A stretch of DNA of 64,000 nt from Fibrobacter succinogenes (GTDB taxonomy: Bacteria; Fibrobacterota; Fibrobacteria; Fibrobacterales; Fibrobacteraceae). The notes under the pieces are model-generated. The model ran no database searches. It was not told where the DNA came from and saw only the letters and a program-made list of their open reading frames with translations. The stretch spans positions 54,710-118,709 of the forward strand of contig CACWJY010000005.1 of NCBI GenBank assembly GCA_902761355.1, in the 5' to 3' direction. This document shows positions 7,596-16,329 of this stretch, in pieces (the first letter of the stretch is position 1; each line of letters opens with the position of its first letter). A program made the position numbers and the translations under genes.

Positions 7596-8690
7596 TTATA
7601 ATTTATCTACAACAGACCTTAGCGCCTCAATAAAACCGCGACCGAAAGTTTGGTCGGGTTCCATAAAGTTGCCTTCGCCCCATTCGTTCCAAGACTTGAG
7701 TATCACCAGGTTGTTCTTTTTGCTGGCAGCAAGCTTCAGGACTCGTTCGGCCTGCAACTGGAAATTTTTGGGAGAAGCATCCCTGACCAGGTCGCCCATG
7801 CGCCCGCTACGCGGCGTATGATCCCATTGCGGGAAAAGGAACGGAATCACGTCTTCCCTAGAATCATAGTCTTTTTCCAAAATCAGCTCATTAATTTTTT
7901 TGGAGCTGTAACGCACCGGCAAATTGAACAGGGCACGAATGCGGCGTTCCACAAACTTGAGCCAGCCCTTATGCTGCATGTACCTTTTACGAAAGCGCTG
8001 CATAAACGACGGCGTCACAGCATCAAAACCTGCTTCTATCCATTTATCACGTTGAGTCTGGTCATCTAGGTTCGCAACAAAGTAAACAGAGTCGGCAATT
8101 CCTTCTTCTTTGACCCACTTATTCCACAGCGAAATAAACCGAGGCACATCCTCGAACTGATTAGGCTTGTAAACCAAGAAAAACGGTTTGCCATCTATGC
8201 GGATATAACGGGGGTCCTTAAAAAGCTCCTTGACATAATCGAAATGGGCTCGATAATCTTCTTCGCCTTCGTAACGCTGTTCCATCAGCAACTTATCGCC
8301 AATGCCATCTTTTTGCCAAAGCTTTGCCTTCCACGATTCATTCGCCCAACCAAGGCAGAACGGCAAATCAGGCTTGCCGGACTTATGCACCTCATCGATG
8401 ATATCGTTTAAAAGCTGACGACCCTTACCGCCAAACCAATAATGCCAATAGCAAAAACCTTCGATTCCAGCATCGCGGGCCATTTGTGCCTGTTTTTCAC
8501 GGACTTCAGGATCACGTAAGTCGTAGTATCCCAATTCGGTCGGGACCTTCGGCTGATTATGGCCCTTATAGAGAGGCTTAGCCTTTTTTACGTTTGTCCA
8601 TTCCGTAAAATCCTTACCCCACCATTCGTCATTTTCTGGAATCGGGTGGAATTGCGGTAAATAGTAAGCGAGTATTCGAACCTTAGACAT
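7596..8690 (-). CDS. WbsX-like glycosyltransferase / GH99-like enzyme
   Basis: 364 aa, soluble. The N-terminus AYYLPQFHPIPENDEWWG and the following FTEW, GFCYWHYWF and CLGWANESW segments are hallmarks of the WbsX family (PF14307), found in polysaccharide and O-antigen clusters. The C-terminal NLVILKSWNEWGEGNFMEP is also conserved in the family and resembles the catalytic region of GH99-type enzymes. The family is named a transferase, but a hydrolytic role has been proposed; the sequence does not decide this. A ribosome-binding site AAGGGG precedes the ATG. It lies 15 bp after the sulfatase-family gene, supporting a shared role in surface glycan or glycolipid building. Confidence 0.85.
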   Translation of the reverse strand: MSKVRILAYYLPQFHPIPENDEWWGKDFTEWTNVKKAKPLYKGHNQPKVPTELGYYDLRDPEVREKQAQMARDAGIEGFCYWHYWFGGKGRQLLNDIIDEVHKSGKPDLPFCLGWANESWKAKLWQKDGIGDKLLMEQRYEGEEDYRAHFDYVKELFKDPRYIRIDGKPFFLVYKPNQFEDVPRFISLWNKWVKEEGIADSVYFVANLDDQTQRDKWIEAGFDAVTPSFMQRFRKRYMQHKGWLKFVERRIRALFNLPVRYSSKKINELILEKDYDSREDVIPFLFPQWDHTPRSGRMGDLVRDASPKNFQLQAERVLKLAASKKNNLVILKSWNEWGEGNFMEPDQTFGRGFIEALRSVVDKL

Positions 8691-8705
8691 ATTTCCCCTT
8701 AAACC

Positions 8706-10676
8706 TTACGGCAGCATCGTATCGTTCCTGAGGATAGAACGCAAAATCTTAGACGCTCCTACAGCCCTGTTTTTCCAAGCAACATCTGCGGCATCCGTCG
8801 TATGCGTGTAGACGCTTTCGCCACCGGCAGCGGCGCGGTAAACATCTTCGTTTTCAAGACCACCCGTAAGCACATGGTCGCGGAAACCAAGGTAATAGGC
8901 ATTCTGCGAGAAAAATACCGAAGGCTGTTCTGCAGGACGTTCTTGTACAAGCAAATCGTAACCCCAGAAATGGTTTGGTTCGCGAACCTGCGCCAGGTCA
9001 AACACTGTCGGGCCCAAGTCCAGCTGCGAGGCCACATCTTCACGTACACTCAAGCCTTTAAACAGATTTGTGTCGGCCGAGAAGATTCCGATAAAAATCT
9101 GCGAAGCCGAAAGGCCAAGAGGTTGCGGGACCTGGTAATCTACAGAATCTACAGGAGTGTCATGATCGCCCAGAATAAAGACAACCGTATTTTCGTAATC
9201 CGGCCTTTCTGCAAGGGCATCAAAGAAACGGCCCAACTGCGAATCAGTATAGTGAACAGCGTTGCGGTAGCGCACCATGGCGTCGTCGGGCTTTTCGTAG
9301 GTGTCTGGATAATTGTAGAACGGGATATGAGATGCAATCGTATTGAAAGCCAAGAGCCACGAGCTATCGGATGGCATCTTATTCAAGACATCCAAAACCG
9401 CGTCTACACCCATGCTGTCTACAGAGCCACCTACCGAGCTTTCTTGTGGCAAGAACCAATTCTTGCCAAAGAACTTTTCGACAAAGGGAAGCGTATGATC
9501 GAATATCGGATTCGATACCGTCACATAACCCCTGTAATAGCCAGTCATAAATTCAGGGAAGCCCTTGAACTTATTCGACGCATAAAAGCTAGGCACATCG
9601 CGGTTGGGATGAGAGGGGAAACCCATGTAAGTTGCCATCGTTCCGCGCACCGTCGGATAACCGCCACTAAAGGCATTCTTGAACCAAAGTCCACCCCGGT
9701 TCGCCAATTTCCAGATATTCGGAGCAACGGCCGTATCGCCTTCGAGCATCTTGTTGAAGACACGTCCCTTGAATGACTCGCCCATAATAAACACGATATT
9801 GTAGGGCTTTTGCGCCTTGTATTCGTACATGGGAGCGCTACGATACATCGGGAACTTCATCGCATCGCCACGACCTTGCACAAAGTCCTGCGGCAAGAAC
9901 GAATCCAGGTCGTCAACCAGTTCCTTGGTAATTTTGGTGTTGTCATGGAAGAACTCAAAAGTTTCTTCCGCGGCGATATGGAGTATCGGGGCCGTAAGCG
10001 TATGCTTGCCGAGCGTAAAGCGCCACTCGATTTTAGTATGAATCAGCGGAATCTCGCCCCAGCCACGAGCCCCCGAAAGAAACAGCACCAGGGGCGTAAG
10101 CGACAGTGCCATGCCTACAGCAAACATCATCCAGGGGATTTTTCTGGACATGGGTTTCCAGGGGCCCCTGCTGTTGTCGAGAACGCACGAACGGCGACAT
10201 GCACGCAACCGAAGCGTATAAACAATCACAAACGCGGCTGCCCCCGCAAAGCAGAGCGCAACCATCGACAGCCAAAGAACCGTCCCGAGCAAGTCGCCCC
10301 CCAACGTCGAAACCGTGGTGGCATCGGTAATGTTCGAGATATGGAAATACGTACGGAGGAAGGAATAGGAAAGACGCTGGTGCGAAAAACGGAACACGTC
10401 GTAATCGACAATCGCCACAAAAAAGTAGAGCGCATAGTAAACGGCAAGCCCGCGCGGGGCACGAGCAAAGCCAAAGAGGCCCGCCATGGCAAGTATACCG
10501 CCAAACGCCATGAAAACCTGCCAAATCGTCTTGCCCTCGAACATTTCGGACATCGAAAGTCCGAGCGGATCAGGCAGGCTATAGAAGAACACCAGCAGCA
10601 CGCTCTGCACCACAAGGGCAACCAGAGCCATCCATACAAAGGGATTCTTTTTTAGTGAAACTAATTTTTGCAACAC
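8706..10676 (-). CDS. LTA-synthase-like membrane sulfatase/phosphotransferase
   Basis: About 656 aa from a GTG at 10676, which has GGGAGG at ideal distance. A GTG at 10685 would overlap the upstream stop as GTGA but sits directly on the ribosome-binding site. Four to five membrane segments fill the first 200 residues. The extracytoplasmic domain is of the sulfatase/alkaline phosphatase superfamily: FIMGESF (metal-binding Glu), AFSGGYPTVRGTM with the Thr nucleophile, and FILGDHDTP. Thr plus the membrane layout match LTA synthase and OpgB/EptA-type polyol- or ethanolamine-phosphate transferases, not Cys/Ser sulfatases. It probably decorates a surface glycan or glycolipid with a phosphate-linked headgroup. 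Confidence 0.85.
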   Translation of the reverse strand: MLQKLVSLKKNPFVWMALVALVVQSVLLVFFYSLPDPLGLSMSEMFEGKTIWQVFMAFGGILAMAGLFGFARAPRGLAVYYALYFFVAIVDYDVFRFSHQRLSYSFLRTYFHISNITDATTVSTLGGDLLGTVLWLSMVALCFAGAAAFVIVYTLRLRACRRSCVLDNSRGPWKPMSRKIPWMMFAVGMALSLTPLVLFLSGARGWGEIPLIHTKIEWRFTLGKHTLTAPILHIAAEETFEFFHDNTKITKELVDDLDSFLPQDFVQGRGDAMKFPMYRSAPMYEYKAQKPYNIVFIMGESFKGRVFNKMLEGDTAVAPNIWKLANRGGLWFKNAFSGGYPTVRGTMATYMGFPSHPNRDVPSFYASNKFKGFPEFMTGYYRGYVTVSNPIFDHTLPFVEKFFGKNWFLPQESSVGGSVDSMGVDAVLDVLNKMPSDSSWLLAFNTIASHIPFYNYPDTYEKPDDAMVRYRNAVHYTDSQLGRFFDALAERPDYENTVVFILGDHDTPVDSVDYQVPQPLGLSASQIFIGIFSADTNLFKGLSVREDVASQLDLGPTVFDLAQVREPNHFWGYDLLVQERPAEQPSVFFSQNAYYLGFRDHVLTGGLENEDVYRAAAGGESVYTHTTDAADVAWKNRAVGASKILRSILRNDTMLP

Positions 10677-10681
10677 TTCAA

Positions 10682-11713
10682 TCACCTCCCGATGATGGCT
10701 CCCAAAACATGCAGCGGTTTTACCAAAATCGGCAAGTGTTTATACAGCCAGGCGAGCGACTTGGCAAACGCATAGCTGCGGATAATGTAGGCACCCGCAG
10801 CACCCACCTTACGGGTCTGGAATTCAAACTCTTCCTTGGCGTGTGCAATCACATCATCATAGTACTCATTGATGTGGATGGACTTGTCAGCATTCACCGT
10901 CACAGGGAGATTCTTCAAGTTCGTATAGAAATCCCTACGCAATATCTTGGGCAAGAACAGGTTCATGCTTTCGGGGACCTTACAACCGCGTGTATCGATA
11001 ATACGCGAGCCAAAGAAATGCAGGACCTTCGCCGTCGGCAAGAATCGATTGCCGTAAGCCAGCTGGCAGTTCCAGCCACCAGGCATTTTCTTGGTAATGT
11101 AGCCAAACTTAAAATTCGTCTCGGCGAGGCTCGCCATATCGTAAGGGAAGTTCTTGGATACGCAATACAGCCACAGTTCGTGCCAAGTTTCAAAGAACTT
11201 GCGCGCCTCGGGAGTGTCTGCAGCAAACATCACACCCCCGTTAAAAATTTCGTCGTTGAGGATAGGCGAAAAGCCCATCATCTTTGCATTGTTCAAAACC
11301 TTCTTACGGTTTATCGCTTTCGACAAATTAGTGTGGAAGTCAAGTACCGCATAGATTCCGCCGCGCCATTCGTCAGGAATCGAAAGATCACCCACAATCG
11401 CGATATCAGAATCCATATACAAGAAATCGCCGTCGACCACATTGCGCATCACCGTCTTAAGGTAACGCGACCTGAGCATAGGCGTAAACTTTTCATCGAG
11501 AGTCAACACCTTGAGTTCGTCCACGGCATCCTTGAGGGCCGCTCGCGGACCGGTAAGGGTTTCGGCCGTTTTGTCATCGGTCAGGAGCGTCACAAAGGCG
11601 CCCGGATTATGCACACGCAAAGAAGCTATAGCCACAAGCGTCTGCTCGCAAAAGAAATCCTTCGGAGAACTGGTCAGGACAAAAAGGTACTTGGTAACAT
11701 CCTTCTGTAGCAT
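10682..11713 (-). CDS. Nucleotide-sugar glycosyltransferase (GT-A fold)
   Basis: 343 aa. The N-terminus (YLFVLTSSPKDFFCEQTLVAIASLR) is the start of a GT-A Rossmann-like fold, and FLYMDSDIAI (D101, D103) is the DxD metal/nucleotide-sugar site. The later GGVMFAADTPEARKFFETW and WNCQLAYGNRF blocks resemble GT8 and related families, with which I group it tentatively. The C-terminal 60 residues are basic and amphipathic and end in a hydrophobic segment, suggesting peripheral membrane attachment. It is the first gene of the operon that continues into the sulfatase, WbsX-like and FISUMP genes. Confidence 0.82.
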   Translation of the reverse strand: MLQKDVTKYLFVLTSSPKDFFCEQTLVAIASLRVHNPGAFVTLLTDDKTAETLTGPRAALKDAVDELKVLTLDEKFTPMLRSRYLKTVMRNVVDGDFLYMDSDIAIVGDLSIPDEWRGGIYAVLDFHTNLSKAINRKKVLNNAKMMGFSPILNDEIFNGGVMFAADTPEARKFFETWHELWLYCVSKNFPYDMASLAETNFKFGYITKKMPGGWNCQLAYGNRFLPTAKVLHFFGSRIIDTRGCKVPESMNLFLPKILRRDFYTNLKNLPVTVNADKSIHINEYYDDVIAHAKEEFEFQTRKVGAAGAYIIRSYAFAKSLAWLYKHLPILVKPLHVLGAIIGR

Positions 11714-11764
11714 TTATATGAATTTAGAAAAAAAACGAATCCCAAACCACAGTCAATAAAGAAA

Positions 11765-11784
11765 GGTTCCCGTAACCGGGAACC
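11765..11784 (-). terminator. Terminator of the esterase gene
   Basis: Perfect 8-bp arms GGTTCCCG (11765-11772) and CGGGAACC (11777-11784) with a 4-nt loop. On the minus strand it is followed by a T-rich tail. It lies 26 bp after the stop of the esterase gene at 11811. Confidence 0.75.
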
Positions 11785-11810
11785 CTTCAAGGTTGGAGTG
11801 TGTAGGAAAC

Positions 11811-13322
11811 TTAGAACTGTTCGAAGAACTTGTGGACTTCTTCAGGTACCCAGGTGTTCTGCCAGTTGCCGTTGTCGTAGGCTGTCCACTGGTGCTGACC
11901 GTTCCAGCTGCAGAACTTGACCGGGAAGCGTTCGTCGACGGTTGTGAAGTCATAGCAGAGGTGTCCGCTGCCACCGACTTCCTTCGGCTTTTCTGCGCTG
12001 GCGTCGGTGAAGTTGCCATCTGCGTCGGCCTTACCGTTGTTTTTGAGGATGCGCTTGAGTGCACTGTCACGAGCACGGTTGTATTGGCAGGTGCCGTCGT
12101 TCTTACCGTGCACAGCCATCCAGGCGATAGGCAAGCCCTTGTTCTTCGGCAGGTAGATGTTGTAGTCGGCAGTTGCGTACACGGCCACGGCGCGCAGGCG
12201 GTCCTGCATATCCTGAGCCATGGAGTTCGTGACCATGGCGCCGAAGCTGAAGCCCGTCATGAACACGCGGCTGGTGTCAATGCAGTAGTTTTCTTCGAGA
12301 GTCGTAAGCAACTGGTTGATGAATTTGTGGTCCTTGTCGCTAGATACGCTCCACGGCATGCCGTCGGTATCGCCACGCGGAGAAACGAAGATATAGTTGC
12401 CTTCCGTATCCAGCTTCTGCTGGCCGTAGTACGGAGACGGATGGTCCTGGTCCGCATAGTGGTGGACGAAGTCTTCGGCGTTAGAGCCCATGCAGTGCAT
12501 GGCGAAGAGCAACTTGTAAGGTTTCTTGTTGTCGTAGTTCTTCGGCAAGGTGATGAAGTATTCGCGGTTGTCACTACCGACTCTCATTTCGAAACGGTCG
12601 CCGTTTTCGACGCTCTTGGTCTTCTGCAGCTTTGACGTCGTGCCGCAGCCCTTACTCGGGGTCGGGGCGTTCTTCAATGCGTAACCGAACTTGAAGGTTG
12701 GTTCGGGCGGGGTGACTTCCGTGAGCTTGATGTTCACAGTCGTATCAATGTTCGGGAGGTACGCCTTGAGGGTGTCGTAGCCATCGGCAACAACGCGCAA
12801 GGTGTCACCCGAATCGTCCCCTTCCTTCATAAGGGCGCGCTTGCCGTTCGAGGCAATTGCGCCAGAATGGCTACCATAAGCCGTAAAGCGGACCGATTCC
12901 TGTGCAGAACCGAGCTTAATCTTAGCGAGATAGGTTCCCTGAGCATCAACAACGGCAGAGAGGTCTACAGAACCCGAGCCCTGCAAGGTCTTGTTGAACA
13001 CCTGGTTACCCATCATGTCAAAGACCTTAACCTGCACCGGAGAGTTACCCGCCTGTGCAAAGTTCAAGACGCCATTGGTCAGGCTAAAGCTACCGGCACT
13101 ACGGGATGCCCGCAAGCCAGTCTCATCGTCCTCATGAATGGTGAATTTTCCCTGGGAATCAGTCGTAGTGGACTTGCCCTTAATCAAAAGCTCAGCCTCT
13201 GCCCCCTGAACAGCCTGACCGTCTTTACCTGTGACAGTACCATTCAATGTATATGCAGATGCGGTGCCGCAAAGGGCGGCCAAAGTTGCTGCAGAGAGCA
13301 ACGAAGAAATGCGTGTACCCAT
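11811..13322 (-). CDS. Secreted CE1/PHB-depolymerase-type esterase (feruloyl or acetylxylan esterase)
   Basis: 503 aa. Signal peptide 1-23. Residues 24-75 form a CarboxypepD-like/beta-sandwich domain (GTVTGKDGQAVQGAEAEL, DSQGKFTI). Residues 75-150 match the por-type C-terminal sorting fold (VKVFDMMGNQVFNKTL, GTYLAKI), but here it is internal. The catalytic alpha/beta-hydrolase domain spans 220-503, with nucleophile Ser359 in GFSFG, Asp409 in HGKNDG and His477 in GQHQW. CE1 members release ferulate or acetate from plant xylan, which suits a fibre-degrading Fibrobacter. Several Cys (226, 347, 412, 456, 471) could form disulfides. The ATG has AAGGAG eight bases upstream. It is a single-gene unit. 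Confidence 0.88.
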   Translation of the reverse strand: MGTRISSLLSAATLAALCGTASAYTLNGTVTGKDGQAVQGAEAELLIKGKSTTTDSQGKFTIHEDDETGLRASRSAGSFSLTNGVLNFAQAGNSPVQVKVFDMMGNQVFNKTLQGSGSVDLSAVVDAQGTYLAKIKLGSAQESVRFTAYGSHSGAIASNGKRALMKEGDDSGDTLRVVADGYDTLKAYLPNIDTTVNIKLTEVTPPEPTFKFGYALKNAPTPSKGCGTTSKLQKTKSVENGDRFEMRVGSDNREYFITLPKNYDNKKPYKLLFAMHCMGSNAEDFVHHYADQDHPSPYYGQQKLDTEGNYIFVSPRGDTDGMPWSVSSDKDHKFINQLLTTLEENYCIDTSRVFMTGFSFGAMVTNSMAQDMQDRLRAVAVYATADYNIYLPKNKGLPIAWMAVHGKNDGTCQYNRARDSALKRILKNNGKADADGNFTDASAEKPKEVGGSGHLCYDFTTVDERFPVKFCSWNGQHQWTAYDNGNWQNTWVPEEVHKFFEQF

Positions 13323-13574
13323 TATTACTCCTTATAACACATTACACTCAACGCTAAATCTATACAAAAAAAAGCGTTAATTTATAGATAGAATTTTTGC
13401 CCCATGGACAAATAGTCAATAACTTTTTATTTACACAAAATTAGTCAATTTTCACCCAATTTCCTACTAAAATAGGCTAATACGAAAAATTTTTACACAC
13501 CCAAGCCATATTTTGCATAAGGAATAAACAGCAGATTTTGGCTACTTGGGTGGTAAAAAAGTGTTTTTGGGGGA
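13323..13574. other. AT-rich intergenic region with inverted and direct repeats
   Basis: 252 bp upstream of the esterase and downstream of the DinG gene. It holds the long inverted repeat at 13490-13559 (listed separately), two copies of TAGTCAAT (13413-13420 and 13442-13449), and an AACGCT/AGCGTT inverted pair (13350-13355 and 13373-13378) just before the esterase ribosome-binding site. The last two are candidate regulator sites for the esterase. No gene seen. Confidence 0.4.
13490..13559 (-). terminator. Long inverted repeat, probable terminator of the lepB-dinG operon
   Basis: The left arm TTTTTACaCACCCAAG (13490-13505) pairs with the right arm CTTGGGTGGTAAAAA (13545-13559): 15 pairs with one bulged A. 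A further GCC/GGC pairing lies inside, around a loop of about 30 nt. It starts 15 bp after the dinG stop on the minus strand and is followed there by T residues. The loop is unusually long for an intrinsic terminator. Confidence 0.5.
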
Positions 13575-16301
13575 CTACTTGAGAGCGGACTTGATTTCGT
13601 CTACGGAGTTCACCACGACCTGCTTGTTATTCCAAATGCGCATAAAGCTCTTGCCATAGTGTTCCGTAATAATGCGATTGTCAAGAATCAGCACCTTGCC
13701 AGAATCCTCTTCGGAGCGGATCAAGCGGCCAAGTCCCTGACGCAGTTCCATGTAAGCTTCGGGAACAAAGTATTCCTTGAACGCATTCTTGCCTTCGGCC
13801 TTCAACTTGTTGGCCACTCCCGCAATCAGCGGATCCACCGGATTCGGGAACGGGAGTTTCGGAATCACAAGCAGCTTTAGCGCATCACCCGGGAAATCCA
13901 CGCCTTCCCACAGGCTCTGGCAGCCCAACAGGCAGGCGCCACGGGACTTGCGGAACATGGCCACAAGACCATCGAGCGAACCGTCCACATGCTGACAAAG
14001 GAGCAGCTTGTTCTTTTCAGCAAACACCGGAGCAAGGGCCGCCTGAGCCTTCATCATCGCCGAAATGCTGGTAAACAGCACCATGGTATTTTCTTCGACC
14101 TCGGGGAGCACCGCACAAAGGGTATCATTCACGGCATCGTTATATTCCGGGAGCGAGGGTTTGGGCAAGTTCTTTGCCACAATGACCGAGCGACGTTCAT
14201 CCTTGTTTGCCGCCTCAGTATAAACACGTACAAACGGGCTCTTCTTGCCGTCGAGAGCATCCATTCCCATCTTCTGTACAAAGTAACTCAAGTCTCCCTG
14301 CACCGAGAGCGTTGCCGAAGTGAATGTCGCAGACTTGATCCACGGATAGAATTTTTGTTTCCACGGAGAACTTGCATCGAGCGGGCTCGCATGCAGCTTG
14401 ATGGTATGCGGATTGAAAGGTTCTTCCATATAGAAGGCCCAGTCTTCGCGACCCGCCTTGACCACAAATTCAAAGTCCTGCAAAAAGCGAGAAAGTTCCG
14501 TCATGCGGCCACCCACATCACTCAGCAGGCCCGAAAGTTCCTTGTTTGCGGCAAGCGCCGCAGAGAGCGTTTCGGCAAGCTTAATCGCATTCAGCCCTTG
14601 GTCCATGAAAGTCGAAGGATCCGCATCGTATTCGGCCATGATGCCCGACGCGTAGGTAAAACCGTTACGACTGTTCTTTTGCTTCGAGAGCTTCTTGCCA
14701 ATCTTCATGAAGAACCGGTGCAGAGCCTTTTCGGTTTCGCCAAGCGATTCCACAAGATTCACACAACGTTCATGCAGTTCAGTTTCCTCAACCGGAATGA
14801 GTTTTTCGATTTCGGCGATAAGACCATCGCGATTTTCTTTTTCATGCCCCCTCGAGGGTACAAGAGTCTTGATGATGTTCCTAAGAGCAAAGAACGAAAC
14901 CGTACGGCCAAACGCCTGACGGCTCACCTGCGGGAGTCGATGCGCTTCGTCGAATACGATATGTTCGTACAGCGGGAGCAACGCAAAATCAAGACCCATG
15001 TCAGCAAGGAACAGCGAATGGTTCACCAGCAACAAGTTGGAATTCATCGCGCGACGCTTGGCGGCAAGTGAAGGGCACTTGTTGTAATGCGGACACTTTT
15101 CGCCCAAACAAGACTTCGCGGAGCTTGCCATCTTAGACCAAAGTACACGATTGCGGCCCTGGCTAAACGAATTGCATTCGTTTACATCACCCGTTTCAGT
15201 CGAATAGACCCACGGCACAATCGCCATGAAAGAGTCGCGTTCATCGCTCTGCAAAAGGTTCTGCGGAGCCTTCAAGATTTCTTCAAACTTACGGAGACAC
15301 AAGTAGTTTTCGCGGCCCTTTAAAACAGCAGCCTTAAGCTTGCCGTCAAACAGGCTCGCCACCAACGGGATATCCTTACTCCAGAGCTGTTCCTGAAGTG
15401 CCCGGGTCGCGGTGCTTATCACCACACGCTCGCCCGACACGGCCTTGCAGGCGGCAGACACCAAGTAAGCCAGCGACTTGCCCGAACCCGTCGGGGCTTC
15501 AAGCACACAAAGGCCGCCCTTATGCATGTTACGTTCCACCACCGAGGCATAATCCTGCTGGTTATGGCGCACCTGGAAATTTTCAACTTTCGTAGAAAGG
15601 AGCCCACCCTCCTTAAAGAATTCACCCACACGCGGGGCGCGCTCCTTTGCAGGGGCGTCTTCAAGCGGAACATCCGGCAGATTGAACTGCGGAAGTTCCG
15701 ATGCACCTTCGGATTCCTTCCACACCAACGACCAATCCGAACCCCTGGCAATTTTTGCGAGGGCATCCACAAGCCACGGGTCCGCATTTGCAATCTTGTC
15801 GAGCGCCATCACGAAAAGGTGACCGCAGGCTTCAGCATCGGGGAGCGCACGGTGCGCACGGCTACGCTCAATGCCCAGCTCCTGCACCAAAGTATCTAAA
15901 CGGTGATTCGGCACATTCTGGTAGGCAATACGCGAAACCGTCAGCGAATCCCACACCGGATGATCATCAAACGAAACACCCACCTTAGCAAAAGTCTGCT
16001 TAAGGAACTTGGAATCAAACATCGCATTGTGTGCGACAATCGGCAAATCACCAATAAACGAATAAATCTTCTGAGCCACGGCAGCAAACGGTTCTGCATC
16101 GGCAAGGTCCGCATTGCTAATTCCCGTCAGCGATTCGATAAAGGGACGAAGCGTCACCGAAGTCGGCTTCACCAGGTAATCGACCGATTCTTTCTCGACG
16201 CCATTTTCAAAGCGTACCAACGCCACTTCAATAATTTCGTCCTTTTCAAAATCGAGACCCGTCGTCTCTAAGTCAATCGCCACGAAAGATTTCATTTCCA
16301 T
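13575..16301 (-). CDS. dinG: DnaQ-type 3'-5' exonuclease fused to DinG-family DNA helicase
   Basis: 908 aa from the ATG at 16301, which has GAGGA at good spacing; an ATG 12 bp further out is also possible. Residues 5-165 are a DEDDh exonuclease (D10, E12 in IDLETTGL; HNAMFD; HRALPDAE). The helicase has Walker A APTGSGKS (270-276), motif II DEAH (451-454), and late motifs CQSLWEGVDFPG and RQGLGRLIRSEED. Cys335 (NYLC) and the trio Cys398/403/409 keep the spacing of the E. coli DinG 4Fe-4S ligands (Cx4C, Cx5C). DinG unwinds R-loops, D-loops and forked DNA. This exonuclease fusion is known from Firmicutes, where the FeS site is often missing; here both are present. Confidence 0.92.
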   Translation of the reverse strand: MEMKSFVAIDLETTGLDFEKDEIIEVALVRFENGVEKESVDYLVKPTSVTLRPFIESLTGISNADLADAEPFAAVAQKIYSFIGDLPIVAHNAMFDSKFLKQTFAKVGVSFDDHPVWDSLTVSRIAYQNVPNHRLDTLVQELGIERSRAHRALPDAEACGHLFVMALDKIANADPWLVDALAKIARGSDWSLVWKESEGASELPQFNLPDVPLEDAPAKERAPRVGEFFKEGGLLSTKVENFQVRHNQQDYASVVERNMHKGGLCVLEAPTGSGKSLAYLVSAACKAVSGERVVISTATRALQEQLWSKDIPLVASLFDGKLKAAVLKGRENYLCLRKFEEILKAPQNLLQSDERDSFMAIVPWVYSTETGDVNECNSFSQGRNRVLWSKMASSAKSCLGEKCPHYNKCPSLAAKRRAMNSNLLLVNHSLFLADMGLDFALLPLYEHIVFDEAHRLPQVSRQAFGRTVSFFALRNIIKTLVPSRGHEKENRDGLIAEIEKLIPVEETELHERCVNLVESLGETEKALHRFFMKIGKKLSKQKNSRNGFTYASGIMAEYDADPSTFMDQGLNAIKLAETLSAALAANKELSGLLSDVGGRMTELSRFLQDFEFVVKAGREDWAFYMEEPFNPHTIKLHASPLDASSPWKQKFYPWIKSATFTSATLSVQGDLSYFVQKMGMDALDGKKSPFVRVYTEAANKDERRSVIVAKNLPKPSLPEYNDAVNDTLCAVLPEVEENTMVLFTSISAMMKAQAALAPVFAEKNKLLLCQHVDGSLDGLVAMFRKSRGACLLGCQSLWEGVDFPGDALKLLVIPKLPFPNPVDPLIAGVANKLKAEGKNAFKEYFVPEAYMELRQGLGRLIRSEEDSGKVLILDNRIITEHYGKSFMRIWNNKQVVVNSVDEIKSALK

Positions 16302-16329
16302 TTGATTCCTCATTAAACTTTTTGCGGCA

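Noticed and set aside
13989..15071. 360-residue plus-strand frame inside dinG
   Set aside because: Antisense to conserved helicase motifs; Arg/His/Phe-rich with no domain.
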